Positions 53,611-63,345 of a stretch of 64,000 nucleotides of DNA are shown in pieces. The first letter of the stretch is position 1, and every line of letters starts with the position of its first letter. The DNA lies in assembly GCF_014650815.1 (NCBI RefSeq), contig NZ_BMVR01000007.1, positions 192,976 to 256,975 of the forward strand, given 5' to 3'. Under the pieces are notes generated by a model. That model had not been told where the DNA came from and did no database searches. It saw only the letters and a program-made list of their open reading frames with translations. The position numbers were made by a program, and so were the translations under genes. The DNA is from Streptomyces flavofungini. GTDB taxonomy: Bacteria; Actinomycetota; Actinomycetes; Streptomycetales; Streptomycetaceae.

Positions 53611-55083
53611 ATGGGCAATTGGCTGACCGCTCGACGACCACGCCGTTCCGGCACATCCCACCGGCGGGGGTACGCCTCCGTCCTCGCCGGTGGCGTCGCC
53701 GTGGTCCTCACGGCGGGCCTCGCCGGACCCGCACCTGCCACCGCGGCCGACCCGGGAGGGCCCCGCCCCGCGGACTGCCCGACGAGCATCGGCGCGAAGG
53801 CCACCTGCTACACCGGCAAGGACGCCCAGGGCGCGTACTACACGATCGCCGTCCCCCGGAACTGGAACGGCTCGCTGGTCCTGCACGCGCACGGCGGCCC
53901 GGACCTCGGCGCACGCTCCGATCCGCAGCGCAGCATCGACGACCTGGGCCGCTGGTCGGTGATGGTGGACGAGGGGTACGCGTGGGCGGGCTCGTCGTAC
54001 CGTCGCGGCGGCTACGGCACGCGGATGGCGGCCGAGGACACCGAGAACCTGCGGAAGCTGTTCGTGCGCGAGTTCCGCAAACCGCGGAAGACCTACCTCC
54101 ACGGCCAGTCCTGGGGAGGCGACGTCGCCGCCAAGGCCGTGGAGACGTACGGCTCGCGCGGCAGCCGCCCCTACGACGGCGCGCTGCTCACCAACGGCGT
54201 CCTCGGGGGCGGCTCGCGGGGCTACGACTACCGCGTGGACCTGCGCGTCGTCTACCAGTACTACTGCCGGAACCACCCCCGGCCGTCCGAGCCCCCGTAC
54301 CCGCTGTGGAGCGGGCTGCCGAAGGACTCGACGATGACGGGCGGCGACCTCGAAGCCCGCCTGCAGGAGTGCACCGGCCTGAGCTCGGCCCCCGCGGACC
54401 GCACGGCTCGCCAGCAGCGCAACCTCGACGACATCCGCGCCGTCACCCGGATCCCGGAACGCACCCTGGAATCCCACCTGAAGTTCGCGACCTTCACCTT
54501 CCGCGACATCGTCGACAAGCGCCTAGGCGGCCGCAATCCCTTCAGCAACAAGGGCGTGCGCTACGTCGGCTCCCACGACGACAAGGCCTTGAACGCCGGG
54601 GTCCAGCGATTCTCGGCCGACCCCACGGCGGTCCGCGACCTGTCGTACGACGCCGACCTCACCGGAAAGGTCTCGATCCCCGTACTGACCCTGCACGCCA
54701 TCGACGATCCGACCGCCTTCGTCGAACACGAGGCGGCCTACCGCGCCACGCTGCGCGGCGCGGGCCGGGCCCGGCACCTGGTGCAGACGTTCACGCGGGA
54801 GAACGAGCACAGCGGGCTGAGCGCGGCCGAGTACGCCAACTCCCTTGCGGCGCTGGACGGGTGGGTGCGCAAGGGCAAGAAGCCCACTCCGGCTTCCGTG
54901 GCCGCTTCGTGTCCCGACTTCGACGCGACGTACGGGACGGGCTGCTTCTATGACCGCCGGTTCGTGCCGGGGGAGTACGCCTCACGGGTGCGGGCGCGGC
55001 CCGGCGGGCATGCCTGGCCTGCGATGACGGCGGCGCAGGAGCGGGTGTGGGGGCGGGTGCCGGGGGTGGGGATCGCCCCCTGA
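53611..55083 (+). CDS. Secreted alpha/beta hydrolase
   Basis: The product is 490 aa with a signal peptide ending near residue 46. The nucleophile elbow is YLHGQSWGGD with Ser167. A late LHAIDDPTAFVEHEAA holds the acid, and TRENEHSG the His. Several Cys pairs suggest disulfides. The substrate-binding face is Arg/Tyr-rich. Oxyanion HGGPD at 94-98 is typical. It could be a peptidase-like or esterase enzyme; no close named family was recognised. ATG 53611 follows GGGGAAGG. Confidence 0.78.
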   Translation: MGNWLTARRPRRSGTSHRRGYASVLAGGVAVVLTAGLAGPAPATAADPGGPRPADCPTSIGAKATCYTGKDAQGAYYTIAVPRNWNGSLVLHAHGGPDLGARSDPQRSIDDLGRWSVMVDEGYAWAGSSYRRGGYGTRMAAEDTENLRKLFVREFRKPRKTYLHGQSWGGDVAAKAVETYGSRGSRPYDGALLTNGVLGGGSRGYDYRVDLRVVYQYYCRNHPRPSEPPYPLWSGLPKDSTMTGGDLEARLQECTGLSSAPADRTARQQRNLDDIRAVTRIPERTLESHLKFATFTFRDIVDKRLGGRNPFSNKGVRYVGSHDDKALNAGVQRFSADPTAVRDLSYDADLTGKVSIPVLTLHAIDDPTAFVEHEAAYRATLRGAGRARHLVQTFTRENEHSGLSAAEYANSLAALDGWVRKGKKPTPASVAASCPDFDATYGTGCFYDRRFVPGEYASRVRARPGGHAWPAMTAAQERVWGRVPGVGIAP

Positions 55084-55273
55084 CGTCCGGCCCGGCAGCA
55101 AGGGGAGGTCGTGGGCGGCGGGGCAGCGGCGGCTGATCGCGCTTTGTCCTGGCTCAAGAAAAAGTCGCGTTCTTTGTCACGCAAGGGCTTCCGGCTTCGA
55201 CGAAAGCTGACTAGCGTCCCGCCCCAATTCGCCCGCTCCACTCCACCCGCCTCAGCACCTGCCGGGAGCAGCA

Positions 55274-58200
55274 ATGAGCGCACGGTCGCACCGAAGACTC
55301 CGAACTCGCCTGAGCTTATTGGCCGTCGGGTCCCTCCTCGCCGGGATCACCGGGGCCACGGGGGTGACCGGAGCCGCCTGGGCGGCCCCGGCCACCACCG
55401 CCGACGATCCGAGCCCCTTCGTCGAACTCCCGCCCCAGGAGCCCGGGGTCACGCAGCGCGTCTACGACATGCAGCAACCGCTGCAGAAGCTCTGCGAGCT
55501 GAAGCCGGGGCAGACCCCGAACGTCGACGAGCTGAAGCCGGTCATCGACTGGAAGGAGGCCGGGGACTTCGGCGGCCTCGCCGACAACTTCGTCTCGCAC
55601 ACCATCGCCAACCTCAACGTCCCGCGGGACGGCACCTACACCTTCCGCCTCACCAGCGACGACGGCTCCCGGCTGCTGATCGACAACAAGCGGGTCGTCG
55701 ACCACGACGGCCAGCACGGGCCGAGCCCCAAGGAGGGCACGGTCGAGCTGACGGCCGGGTACCACGCCCTGCTGATCGAGCACTTCGAGGCAGGCGGGGA
55801 GCAGCAGGTCACGCTCTCCTGGAAGCCGCCTGGCGCCGGTGACTTCGCCGTCGTACCGAACTCGGTGCTCAGTACCGACGCGGGCGTCGTGCGCGTCACG
55901 GCGCCGGGCCGCAAGGAGTGCGCGAACTCCACGGAGACGCCGGGCGACGGGCTGCCGCTGACCGGCGTCCACCCCGACTACCGGCTCACCGACCTCAGGC
56001 CCAAGGGGTTCGAGCCGCAGGTCTCCGCGATGGACTGGCTGCCCGACGGCCGCCTCGCCGTCGCCACCTGGGGCGGCACCGACAACACCAAGGGCGAGGT
56101 CTACCTCCTCGACAACGTCACCGGCAGCACCGGCCCCGAGAAGGTGACCACCAAGAAGGTCGCCGAGGGCCTCAAGGAACCGATGGGCCTCAAGTACGTC
56201 GACGGGTCGCTGTACGTCTCCCAGAAGCACGAGCTGACCCGGCTCAAGGACGCCAACGGCGACGACGTCACCGACACGTACGAGACCGTCGCCACCTGGC
56301 CGTTCGGCAAGAACTTCCACGAGTTCGCCTTCGGCCTGCTCTACCGGGACGGCTTCTTCTATCTGAACCTGTCCGTCGCCATCAACCTCGGCGGCGCCAC
56401 CACCGACCCGCAGCCCGCGAAGAACCGCGGCACCACCATCAAGGTCAACCGCGACACCGGCGCGGTCTCCTACGTCGCGGGCGGCCTGCGCACCCCCAAC
56501 GGCATCGGCTGGGGACCCGACGGCGATCTCTTCGCCACCGACAACCAGGGCGGCTGGCTGCCGTCGTCGAAGCTCCTGCACGTCAAACAGGGCCGCTTCT
56601 TCAACCACCACACGAACCCCGACGGGCCTTACGACGACAAGCCCGTCACGCGGCCCGTGCTGTGGCTGCCGCAGAACGAGATCGGCAACTCGCCGAGCAA
56701 CCCGATCCTGCTGAAGGAGGGCACCTTCGCCGGGCAGTTGCTCTTCGGCGACGTGACCTACGGAGGCGTGCAGCGGGCGTCCCTGGAGAAGGTCGGCGGC
56801 GAGTACCAGGGCGCGGTCTTCCGTTTCACCCAGGGACTTGAGGCCGGGGTCAACCGGATCAGCACGGGTCCCGACGGCGCTCTGTACGCCGGTGGTCTGG
56901 GTGCCGGTGGCAACTGGGGCCAGCCGGGCAAGCTGAAGCACGGCCTGCAGAAGCTGACGCCCCAGGGCGACGACGCCTTCGACATCAAGGCCATGCGCGC
57001 CACGCGGACCGGTTTCGAGATGGAGTACACCAAGCCCGTCTCCCAGGCGACGGCCGACAAGCTCGCCGCCCGCTACCAGGTCGAGCAGTGGCGCTACGTG
57101 CCGACCGCGGCCTACGGCGGCCCCAAGGTCGACGAGGAGACCCTGCCGGTGCGCTCGGCGACGCTCTCGTCCGACCGCAGGAAGGTCACACTGGAGATCC
57201 CGGGGTTGAAGCCCGACCGCGTCGTCCACGTACGCTCGCCCCGCCCCTTCACCGCCGAGGGCGGCAAGAGCCTGTGGAGCACCGAGGCGTGGTACACGCT
57301 GAACCGCATCCCCGGCGCGCAGCCCGCCCCGCAGTCCCGCTACGAGGCGGAGGAAGCCCGGCTCGACGGCGGCGCCAGGACCAACGACAACCACGCCGCG
57401 TACTCCGGCAGCGGCTTCGTCGACGGCTACGGCACCAAGGGCGCCAGCACCACCTTCGACGTCCGGGCGAAGAAGGCGGGCACCTACGACGTCGGCCTGC
57501 GCTACGCCAACGGACCGCACCCGGCCGCCGGGACCAAGACGTTGAGCGTCCACGTCAACGGCACGAAGGTGCGCCAGACGAAGCTCCTGTCCACGGGGAC
57601 CTGGGACAAGTGGTCCACGCGGACCGAGCGGCTGAAGCTGCGGGCGGGCGCCAACACCATCACGTACCGCCATGACGACGGCGACACCGGCCACCTGAAC
57701 CTGGACCTGCTCGCCGTCCACCCGCAGGGGGCCACGACCACCCTCTTCGACGGCGCCGACCGCTCGCCCTGGCAGCACACCGACGGCCGCACCCCCCAGT
57801 GGCCGCTCGTCGGGGACCGCGCGATGGAGGTCTGCTGCGGCGACATCCGCACCAAGGAGGCGTACCAGGACTTCAAGCTGCACGTCGAGTTCTGGCTGCC
57901 GAAGCTGCCGCCCGACGTGACCGGTCAGGACCGTGCGAACAGCGGCGTCTATCTGCAGGAGCGGTACGAGATCCAGATCCTGGACTCCTACGGCGACGAC
58001 TCCCCGGCCAACGACGAGGCCGGCGCGATCTACAAGAAGAAGGCACCCGACAGCAACGCCGCCAGGCCACCCGCGACGTGGCAGACCTACGACATCTCCT
58101 TCCGCGCGGCCCGCTTCGACGACAACGGCAAGAAGACGGCGGACGCCCGCCTCACTCTGGTGTGGAACGGCGTCAAGGTCCACGACGACGTGGCCATCGA

Positions 58201-58309
58201 CGGGCCGACCGGAGCGGGGGAGGCGGAGGGCCCGACGGCGGGAGCGATCCGGCTGCAGGACCACGCCAACGCGGTGCGGTACCGGAACATTTCGATACAG
58301 CCGCTGTAG
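55274..58309 (+). CDS. 1011-aa secreted multidomain protein: PA14, beta-propeller, CBM, DUF1080
   Basis: After a signal peptide (1-38) come a PA14-like module (about 50-180: GTYTFRLTSDDGSRLLIDNK), a sorbosone-dehydrogenase-type beta-propeller (about 215-560: FEPQVSAMDWLPDGRLAVAT, GLRTPNGIGWGPDGDLFATD), and a CBM6/35-like domain (about 690-810: YEAEEARLDGG, KKAGTYDVGLRYANG). A C-terminal DUF1080 domain (about 820-1011: EFWLPKLPP, RANSGVYLQERYEIQILDSYG) follows. DUF1080 proteins include 3-keto-disaccharide hydrolases. Together the architecture suggests extracellular binding and breakdown of oxidised glycans. No catalytic residue can be proven from sequence alone. ATG 55274 has GGGAGC upstream. 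Confidence 0.83.
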   Translation: MSARSHRRLRTRLSLLAVGSLLAGITGATGVTGAAWAAPATTADDPSPFVELPPQEPGVTQRVYDMQQPLQKLCELKPGQTPNVDELKPVIDWKEAGDFGGLADNFVSHTIANLNVPRDGTYTFRLTSDDGSRLLIDNKRVVDHDGQHGPSPKEGTVELTAGYHALLIEHFEAGGEQQVTLSWKPPGAGDFAVVPNSVLSTDAGVVRVTAPGRKECANSTETPGDGLPLTGVHPDYRLTDLRPKGFEPQVSAMDWLPDGRLAVATWGGTDNTKGEVYLLDNVTGSTGPEKVTTKKVAEGLKEPMGLKYVDGSLYVSQKHELTRLKDANGDDVTDTYETVATWPFGKNFHEFAFGLLYRDGFFYLNLSVAINLGGATTDPQPAKNRGTTIKVNRDTGAVSYVAGGLRTPNGIGWGPDGDLFATDNQGGWLPSSKLLHVKQGRFFNHHTNPDGPYDDKPVTRPVLWLPQNEIGNSPSNPILLKEGTFAGQLLFGDVTYGGVQRASLEKVGGEYQGAVFRFTQGLEAGVNRISTGPDGALYAGGLGAGGNWGQPGKLKHGLQKLTPQGDDAFDIKAMRATRTGFEMEYTKPVSQATADKLAARYQVEQWRYVPTAAYGGPKVDEETLPVRSATLSSDRRKVTLEIPGLKPDRVVHVRSPRPFTAEGGKSLWSTEAWYTLNRIPGAQPAPQSRYEAEEARLDGGARTNDNHAAYSGSGFVDGYGTKGASTTFDVRAKKAGTYDVGLRYANGPHPAAGTKTLSVHVNGTKVRQTKLLSTGTWDKWSTRTERLKLRAGANTITYRHDDGDTGHLNLDLLAVHPQGATTTLFDGADRSPWQHTDGRTPQWPLVGDRAMEVCCGDIRTKEAYQDFKLHVEFWLPKLPPDVTGQDRANSGVYLQERYEIQILDSYGDDSPANDEAGAIYKKKAPDSNAARPPATWQTYDISFRAARFDDNGKKTADARLTLVWNGVKVHDDVAIDGPTGAGEAEGPTAGAIRLQDHANAVRYRNISIQPL

Positions 58310-58390
58310 GCCGCGCGGGCGTCGCGGACTCCGGAGGGAGGACATCCACCACGAGCCGGACGAGCGGCGACATCCAGGAGGCGGCGGCCT

Positions 58391-58426
58391 GGTCGACCAG
58401 GCCGGGCAGGTCGACCAGGCCGGGCA
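58391..58426. repeat. Perfect 18-bp tandem duplication
   Basis: GGTCGACCAGGCCGGGCA occurs twice with no gap, in the short space between the convergent 1011-aa gene and the phosphodiesterase gene. GGTCGACC is itself palindromic. It may affect termination; no other role is suggested. Confidence 0.85.
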
Positions 58427-58441
58427 TCGGCCCGCGGTGGG

Positions 58442-59011
58442 CTACCCGGCGTGGTGACGGTCGCCGCCGAGGTTCCAGGCGTCGACGTCGCGGTACCGGA
58501 TGGGGCCCGGGCCCCGGCCGATGTTGCTGGCGACCAGGTGCAGTCGCTCGGTCTGCCAGGGGCGGCCGGTGAACCCGCGCAGACCGGCGGCGGCCTCGAC
58601 CGCGCAGGAAGGCGTGTCGCGGCGGGCCCGGGCCAGGGTCAGATGCGGGCGCAACGGCCGCTCCACGAAGCTGATTCCGCACTCCTTGACCACGGCTCGC
58701 ACCTCGGTGGCGAGCAAGGACAGCCCGTCGAGATCACCGTCGATCCCGCTCCACAGCACCCGCTCGTCGAAGTGCCCGCCGCCGCGCAGGGCCAGCGTGA
58801 GCGGGCGGTGGGCGGCCGCGAGGTCCGCCAGCGGCGGGCGCAGCACCGGCACCGCCGCCTGGGAGACCTCGCCGAGGAACGCCAGGGTGATGTGCCAGTC
58901 CTCGATGCGGTTCCAGCGCATCCGCGGATACGCGCGGTAGGCGGGGGCGAGTTCCTGAGCCAGTTCCTCCTTCGCGTCGTCGGGCGGGGAGAGCGCGATG
59001 AACACACGCAC
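58442..59011 (-). CDS. thpR: RNA 2',3'-cyclic phosphodiesterase
   Basis: The product is 189 aa. Two HxTx motifs give the 2H active site: His40 in WHITLAFLG and His123 in RPHLTLAR. The start VRVFIALSPP is typical of the family, with V encoded by GTG 59011; the frame stays open further upstream without support. It opens 2',3'-cyclic phosphate RNA ends to 2'-phosphates. It diverges from the Nudix gene at 59178. Confidence 0.85.
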   Translation of the reverse strand: MRVFIALSPPDDAKEELAQELAPAYRAYPRMRWNRIEDWHITLAFLGEVSQAAVPVLRPPLADLAAAHRPLTLALRGGGHFDERVLWSGIDGDLDGLSLLATEVRAVVKECGISFVERPLRPHLTLARARRDTPSCAVEAAAGLRGFTGRPWQTERLHLVASNIGRGPGPIRYRDVDAWNLGGDRHHAG

Positions 59012-59177
59012 GGTCTCGGCTGGGATCTCTTGGTTCACACAGAGTTCGTACCGCACCCGGGTGACACGACGGCCATCGGCCCCGCCCGTGACCGCGAAGG
59101 ACGCGCGCCCCATCCCCCTCCAGGGCCGACGCGGGCATAGGGTCCGACGGCATGCAGCCCTCACGCCTCGCGATGTC

Positions 59178-59645
59178 ATGACCGGCCGCCGCAGCGCCGG
59201 ACTGCTCCTCTACCGCCACCCGGGCCCCGCGCCCGAGGTGCTCATCGGCCACATGGGCGGCCCGTTCTGGGCCCGCCGTGACCAGGCGGCCTGGTCGATT
59301 CCCAAAGGCGAATACGGCGACGACGAGGAACCGCTGGCCGCCGCCGTGCGCGAGTTCGAGGAGGAACTCGGCCTGCCCGCCCCCGCCGCGCCCTATCAGC
59401 CGCTGGGCGAGGCGCGGCAGACGGGCGGGAAGACGGTGACCGTCTGGGCCGTCGAGGCCGACCTCGACCCGGGGACCGTGGTGCCGGGCACGTTCCGCAT
59501 GGAGTGGCCGCGCGGCTCGGGCCGCGTCCAGGAGTTCCCCGAGCTGGACCGGGTGGCGTGGCTCCCGCTGGACCGGGCCGGGGACAGGCTCGTGGCGGGG
59601 CAGCGGGTGTTTCTGGAGAGGCTGGCTGAGCTGTTGGGCGCTTGA
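59178..59645 (+). CDS. Nudix hydrolase, MutT/DUF4385-like small type
   Basis: The product is 155 aa. The Nudix box at 44-66 is intact: Gly44, Glu50, then REFEEELGL at 58-66 with Glu62 and Glu63. WSIPKGEYG before the box and RVQEFPELDRVAWLPLDRA after are typical of the diadenosine-polyphosphate or similar NTP pyrophosphatases. Unlike the Nudix protein at 4.1 kb, no metal ligand is lost. Substrate is unknown. The short gap before it contains no clear ribosome site. Confidence 0.85.
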   Translation: MTGRRSAGLLLYRHPGPAPEVLIGHMGGPFWARRDQAAWSIPKGEYGDDEEPLAAAVREFEEELGLPAPAAPYQPLGEARQTGGKTVTVWAVEADLDPGTVVPGTFRMEWPRGSGRVQEFPELDRVAWLPLDRAGDRLVAGQRVFLERLAELLGA

Positions 59646-59708
59646 GCGGACGGTGGGCGTCGGGTGGCAGACCTCGGGCGTCGGGGCGGTGGTGCGGGGC
59701 CGTCTCGG

Positions 59709-60140
59709 TCAGTCGTCGTCTGGTTCGCGCCGCACGTCCCGCACCGACAGGTCGCCGTGCTGGTTCATGAAGACGCGCCCGTGGCCCTCCGCCCGGCCGT
59801 GTTGCTGGTACGTCGTCGTGGTGGGGTGCCCGGGCGGTGCCAGGGCGGCGATCGCGGCCTGGAGTTCCCCGGCCGCGTCAGGGTGTTCCGCCAGGAGGCG
59901 TTGGAGGAGGACGCGCCAGTCGTGGCGGGCCTGCGCCAGGTCCGCCTCGGCGTCGGGCCGCCGCGCCAGTTCCCGCAACGCGTCCAGACGCCGGGCCGCC
60001 GTATCGGTGCGGTCCGGGTCGTCCCGGCCGAACAGGCGCAGGAAGCGGTCGCGGGTGGTCTGCCAGGCGTCCGTACCGGCGGCGCCGACCAGCCCGGCGG
60101 CGCCTGCCGCAGCGAGGGTGGCGAGCCATTCGGGAGTCAT
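59709..60140 (-). CDS. Small protein resembling STAND-ATPase N-termini
   Basis: The product is 143 aa. It opens TPEWLATLAAAGAAGLVGAAGTDAWQ, then has a helical stretch with RDRFLRLFG and LLQRLLAEHPDAAGELQAAI, and ends FMNQHGDLSVRDV. The AGTDAW...R start and the late N-x-G-D segment resemble the short region before the NB-ARC domain in many Streptomyces STAND ATPases. The downstream ATPase is absent here, so it is a free-standing version. It precedes nothing on the same strand within 60 bases but follows the 716-aa gene by 39 bases. Confidence 0.65.
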   Translation of the reverse strand: MTPEWLATLAAAGAAGLVGAAGTDAWQTTRDRFLRLFGRDDPDRTDTAARRLDALRELARRPDAEADLAQARHDWRVLLQRLLAEHPDAAGELQAAIAALAPPGHPTTTTYQQHGRAEGHGRVFMNQHGDLSVRDVRREPDDD

Positions 60141-60179
60141 ACGGGTCCTCCTGGGGTCGGGCGTGGCTGCTCCGGGCCG

Positions 60180-62330
60180 TCAGTCGGCCCGCCGGGCGTC
60201 CCACCAGCCCGCCGCCCCCCGGCAGCCCGTGGCGAACTTGCCCTTCATCGAGTCGCCGTGGACGGTTCCGGTGAAGGTGATGGGCGCGGTGCCGGACCCC
60301 GAACCGAACGTGATGCGGTTGTCCTTGAGCGTGCCGGTGAGGGCGCCGCCCAGGTTGCAGCCGCCGGTGCCGAGCACGGTGAGACGGCCGGTGAGGCGAT
60401 CGCCGTCCGCCTTCAGCTTCGCGTCGAAGGAGCCCGTGGCCGAGCCGATGGTCCAGGTCCCGTCCCAGTCCCCGTTCACCTGCGCGGTGTCGGTGGAGCC
60501 GGGCCCGGAGGACGCGGCCCCCGAGGGGGTGGGCGGTACGGACGGGGTGACGTCGAGGCCGAAGTGCGAATAGCGGGCGGTGAGGGCGGGGCTGCCGCCC
60601 GGCTGTCCCACGGAGGAGACGGTGAGGCGGACCAGGCGTCCACGGGTGTCGATGCGTGCGGTGAAGGGGGCCGAGGTGAGGGCGGGGGGTGTGGGGGGTG
60701 AGGGCTTTGGTGTGAGTATGGGTGTCGAGGGCTCTGGTGCGGGTGGGGCTGTGGGTGGGGTTGTGGGTAAGGGTGGGCTTGGGGTGTCGTTCGTGGCGGC
60801 CGTCAGGTCCTGCTTCTCGGCCGCCGGCGCGATCTTCTCGGCTGCCGGCGCGTTCCCCTCCGTCCCGGCCGGTCCACCCCACGCCCGCCTCGTGGCCCGC
60901 GCCCGCTCCGACGCCTTGCCGCGCGGCCCCGCCAACGTCCCCGTGAAGTCGCAGCCGGCGCGCTCGGCGGTGGACACCGACTGCACCAGCCGGGCGGCGG
61001 CGGTGGGGTCGACCGCGTCGGTGAAGGCACCGTCCGGCCGGACCAGGCCGTTGTCCGCCCCGGCGGGAGCGGTCGTGGCCTTGGGCAGCGTGACCTTGCC
61101 CCGCTCGATGGTTCCGGCCACGGCCGGTCCCTCGCCGACCTGTTGGGTGAACCAGGCGGAGCGGGCCCTGGGGTCGGCCGCGCCGATCACGCGGTGCGTG
61201 CCGCGGGTGACGGTGAAGCGGTAGCTCGTCAGGCCCGTGCGCCGGGCCGCCTCGGCCAACACCGTCGGCGCGGAACGGCCGTTGACGACGGAGTCGCACG
61301 AGGCGCGCTCGACGTTGCGGGTCACGACGACGGTCACGGTCGTGACGGCGACGACCACGACCGTCACCACGGTGACGACAGCCGGCACCCCGACCCCTCC
61401 GGCGCCCACGCCGAGGAGCGATGCGGCCTTGCCGATCACGGTCGAGGCGGAGGTGGCGACGGAGCCGCCCGAGACGGACGCTCCGGCACCCGCCGAGCCC
61501 CCGCCACCCGCCGAGCCTCCGGCGCCCGTGGCAGGCGGTGCGGACGGCGGTCCGCCGGTGGCATCAGGCGGATGGACGGATGCGGCGGGGTCGGCCAACG
61601 GTCCCTGCGGGAGATCATTCGCCCCCGCCTCGGCGGCCTCCTCGGCCAGGGAGCGCCGTGCCACCGCGACCCCGGCCCCTGCGGCCCCCAGGCCCGCGAC
61701 ACCGGCCACCGCCCCCGCGGCACCCCGACTCATCCGCCGTGGCCGCGCAACCTGGCCGAGCACGACTTGGTGGTAAATGTTGCCGTTCTGAACGGCGTTG
61801 ACCGTGCCGTGATCCGTGGCGGTGGCGACCTGCGTGGCTCCTGTCTCCGCCGTCTCCGCCGCGCCCGGCGACGTCAGGAGCGCACGTACCATCTCCGTGA
61901 ACTGCCGTGCCTGAGCGCTCCGTTGGGGATGCCCAGTGAGTGCCGACGTCAACGCCCCCTCCCAGCCGGGCACCGTGTCGAACAGGAAGTCGTCCCGCGC
62001 CGCGCCGTCGAGCCGCTCGGCCTCCGCGGCCCACGCCTGGACCCGCTCGGTCGCCGATCGTCCCGCTTCCCCGAGGAGGGCGGCCGCCCCGTCCCGGGCG
62101 ACGGGCCAGGCGTCCGTACCGATCGCCGCGGCGAGATGCTCGGCCGCGTCGCCGGCCGCCTCCGAGGCCTCGTCTACAGCCAGGCCCGAGGCGGTGGTGG
62201 CAGCCAAGTCCGTGGCTTCGGTGGCAGTCACGGCCGCAGCCGCCTCCGCCCCTGCGGAGGCAACCACCTCCGAGCCCCGCTCACCCGTGCCGCGCGCTTC
62301 CTCCGTGCCACCATGCGTGCCTTCGCCCAT
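60180..62330 (-). CDS. 716-aa membrane protein with cytosolic STAND-like head and extracellular lipocalin-like tail
   Basis: Residues 1-190 are Glu/Ala-rich, with IGTDAWPVARDGAAALLGE, LFDTVPGWEGALTSALTGH and a TVNAVQNGNIYHQVVLG motif, paralogous to the next small gene. A Gly/Pro/Ser linker leads to a transmembrane segment of Val/Thr repeats (VVTVVTVVVVAVTTVTVVVT at about 322-341). The outside has a region with two Cys (NVERASCDSVV, AERAGCDFTG), a Pro-rich linker and a C-terminal beta domain (DWDGTWTIGSATGSF, GKFATGCRGAAGWW). The start ATG 62330 follows GGAGG; the preceding codon is an in-frame TTG. Function is unknown. Confidence 0.75.
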   Translation of the reverse strand: MGEGTHGGTEEARGTGERGSEVVASAGAEAAAAVTATEATDLAATTASGLAVDEASEAAGDAAEHLAAAIGTDAWPVARDGAAALLGEAGRSATERVQAWAAEAERLDGAARDDFLFDTVPGWEGALTSALTGHPQRSAQARQFTEMVRALLTSPGAAETAETGATQVATATDHGTVNAVQNGNIYHQVVLGQVARPRRMSRGAAGAVAGVAGLGAAGAGVAVARRSLAEEAAEAGANDLPQGPLADPAASVHPPDATGGPPSAPPATGAGGSAGGGGSAGAGASVSGGSVATSASTVIGKAASLLGVGAGGVGVPAVVTVVTVVVVAVTTVTVVVTRNVERASCDSVVNGRSAPTVLAEAARRTGLTSYRFTVTRGTHRVIGAADPRARSAWFTQQVGEGPAVAGTIERGKVTLPKATTAPAGADNGLVRPDGAFTDAVDPTAAARLVQSVSTAERAGCDFTGTLAGPRGKASERARATRRAWGGPAGTEGNAPAAEKIAPAAEKQDLTAATNDTPSPPLPTTPPTAPPAPEPSTPILTPKPSPPTPPALTSAPFTARIDTRGRLVRLTVSSVGQPGGSPALTARYSHFGLDVTPSVPPTPSGAASSGPGSTDTAQVNGDWDGTWTIGSATGSFDAKLKADGDRLTGRLTVLGTGGCNLGGALTGTLKDNRITFGSGSGTAPITFTGTVHGDSMKGKFATGCRGAAGWWDARRAD

Positions 62331-62596
62331 CAACGCCGCCTCCCCCGATGCGCCACGCCGCCGACGTCGTGAAGCTAGCAGCCGTGGCCGAGCGCAAGGA
62401 GGCCCGTGGCGAGGCGCGGTCGGGCGGTGGCAGTGAAGGGGTCAGTGGAGCGCTCACGCAGGGCGGGAAGCGCCCTCTGATGGGGCGGGAGTGCGTGCTG
62501 CCGCGTGTGGGTACTGCTGGATGTTCCACCTGGACGCCACCGGCCCGCACGTGCCGGAAGGGGATACCTGGCCGCATGGCCCCGCGGAGCGCCCGG

Positions 62597-63319
62597 TCAG
62601 GAGGCGGGGATGTCGGGGGAGCCGCCGCGGTGGGCGAGGGCGCTCGGGGTGAGACGGCCGACGATCGCCGGGGCCTCCTGGACGAGCGCGTCGTCGATGA
62701 GGGCTTCGACCATGAACAGTGCGAAGTCCACCCGGCGCGTCAGGTCGCTGGCCAGGATCGGGTCGCCCACGTGTCGGCTCCACACGGGCAGGCCCTGGCT
62801 GTCGCCCTCCTTCAGGGTGCTGCCGCGCACCACGGTCCACCGGGTGTCGCTGGCGAACACCCGGCGGCACGCCTCGACTTGGTCGTCGATCTCGACGGCG
62901 CGGACGAGCTTGCCCAGGAGGGCGGCCACACGGACGCCGAGGGTGAACATCCGCGTGTACCGGTCCTTGCCGTCGCGCGTGATGTGCCAGCCGCAGGAGA
63001 AGACCAGGCGTGCGCCCGGCCGCGCGTGGTCGAGGACCGCCTGCGCCGTCCCCGACGCGTACTGCCGCACGCCCCAGGGCGCAAGGACCGTCAGCACCCC
63101 GTCGCACCCGGCGACCGCCCGCCGGATCACCTCCGGGTCGTCCGTGGGCCCGGGGACGACGGTCATCCGGCCTTCGAACGCGGTCAGCTTCGGCATGCTG
63201 CGCTCCCGGCACACGCCGACCACCTCGTAACCGCGCTCCAGCGCGTGCCGGACCAGGTACTGGCCGAGCTTCCCCGAAGCCCCGATGACGCAGACCTTCT
63301 TCACGTGATCCGTGTCCAT
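62597..63319 (-). CDS. NAD(P)-binding oxidoreductase (NmrA/SDR-like)
   Basis: The product is 240 aa. KVCVIGASGKLGQYLVRHAL at 8-27 is a Rossmann GxxGxxG. A short SDR pattern, then WHITRDG and RWTVVRGSTLKEG, follow; no YxxxK pair is seen, so it fits atypical extended-SDR or NmrA-like proteins. It diverges from a TetR gene 93 bases away with two operator-like repeats between them, and is probably its target. Substrate is unknown, perhaps a quinone or reactive carbonyl. Confidence 0.82.
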   Translation of the reverse strand: MDTDHVKKVCVIGASGKLGQYLVRHALERGYEVVGVCRERSMPKLTAFEGRMTVVPGPTDDPEVIRRAVAGCDGVLTVLAPWGVRQYASGTAQAVLDHARPGARLVFSCGWHITRDGKDRYTRMFTLGVRVAALLGKLVRAVEIDDQVEACRRVFASDTRWTVVRGSTLKEGDSQGLPVWSRHVGDPILASDLTRRVDFALFMVEALIDDALVQEAPAIVGRLTPSALAHRGGSPDIPAS

Positions 63320-63345
63320 GGCGCAGCCCTTCGCCGGAATGCGGA

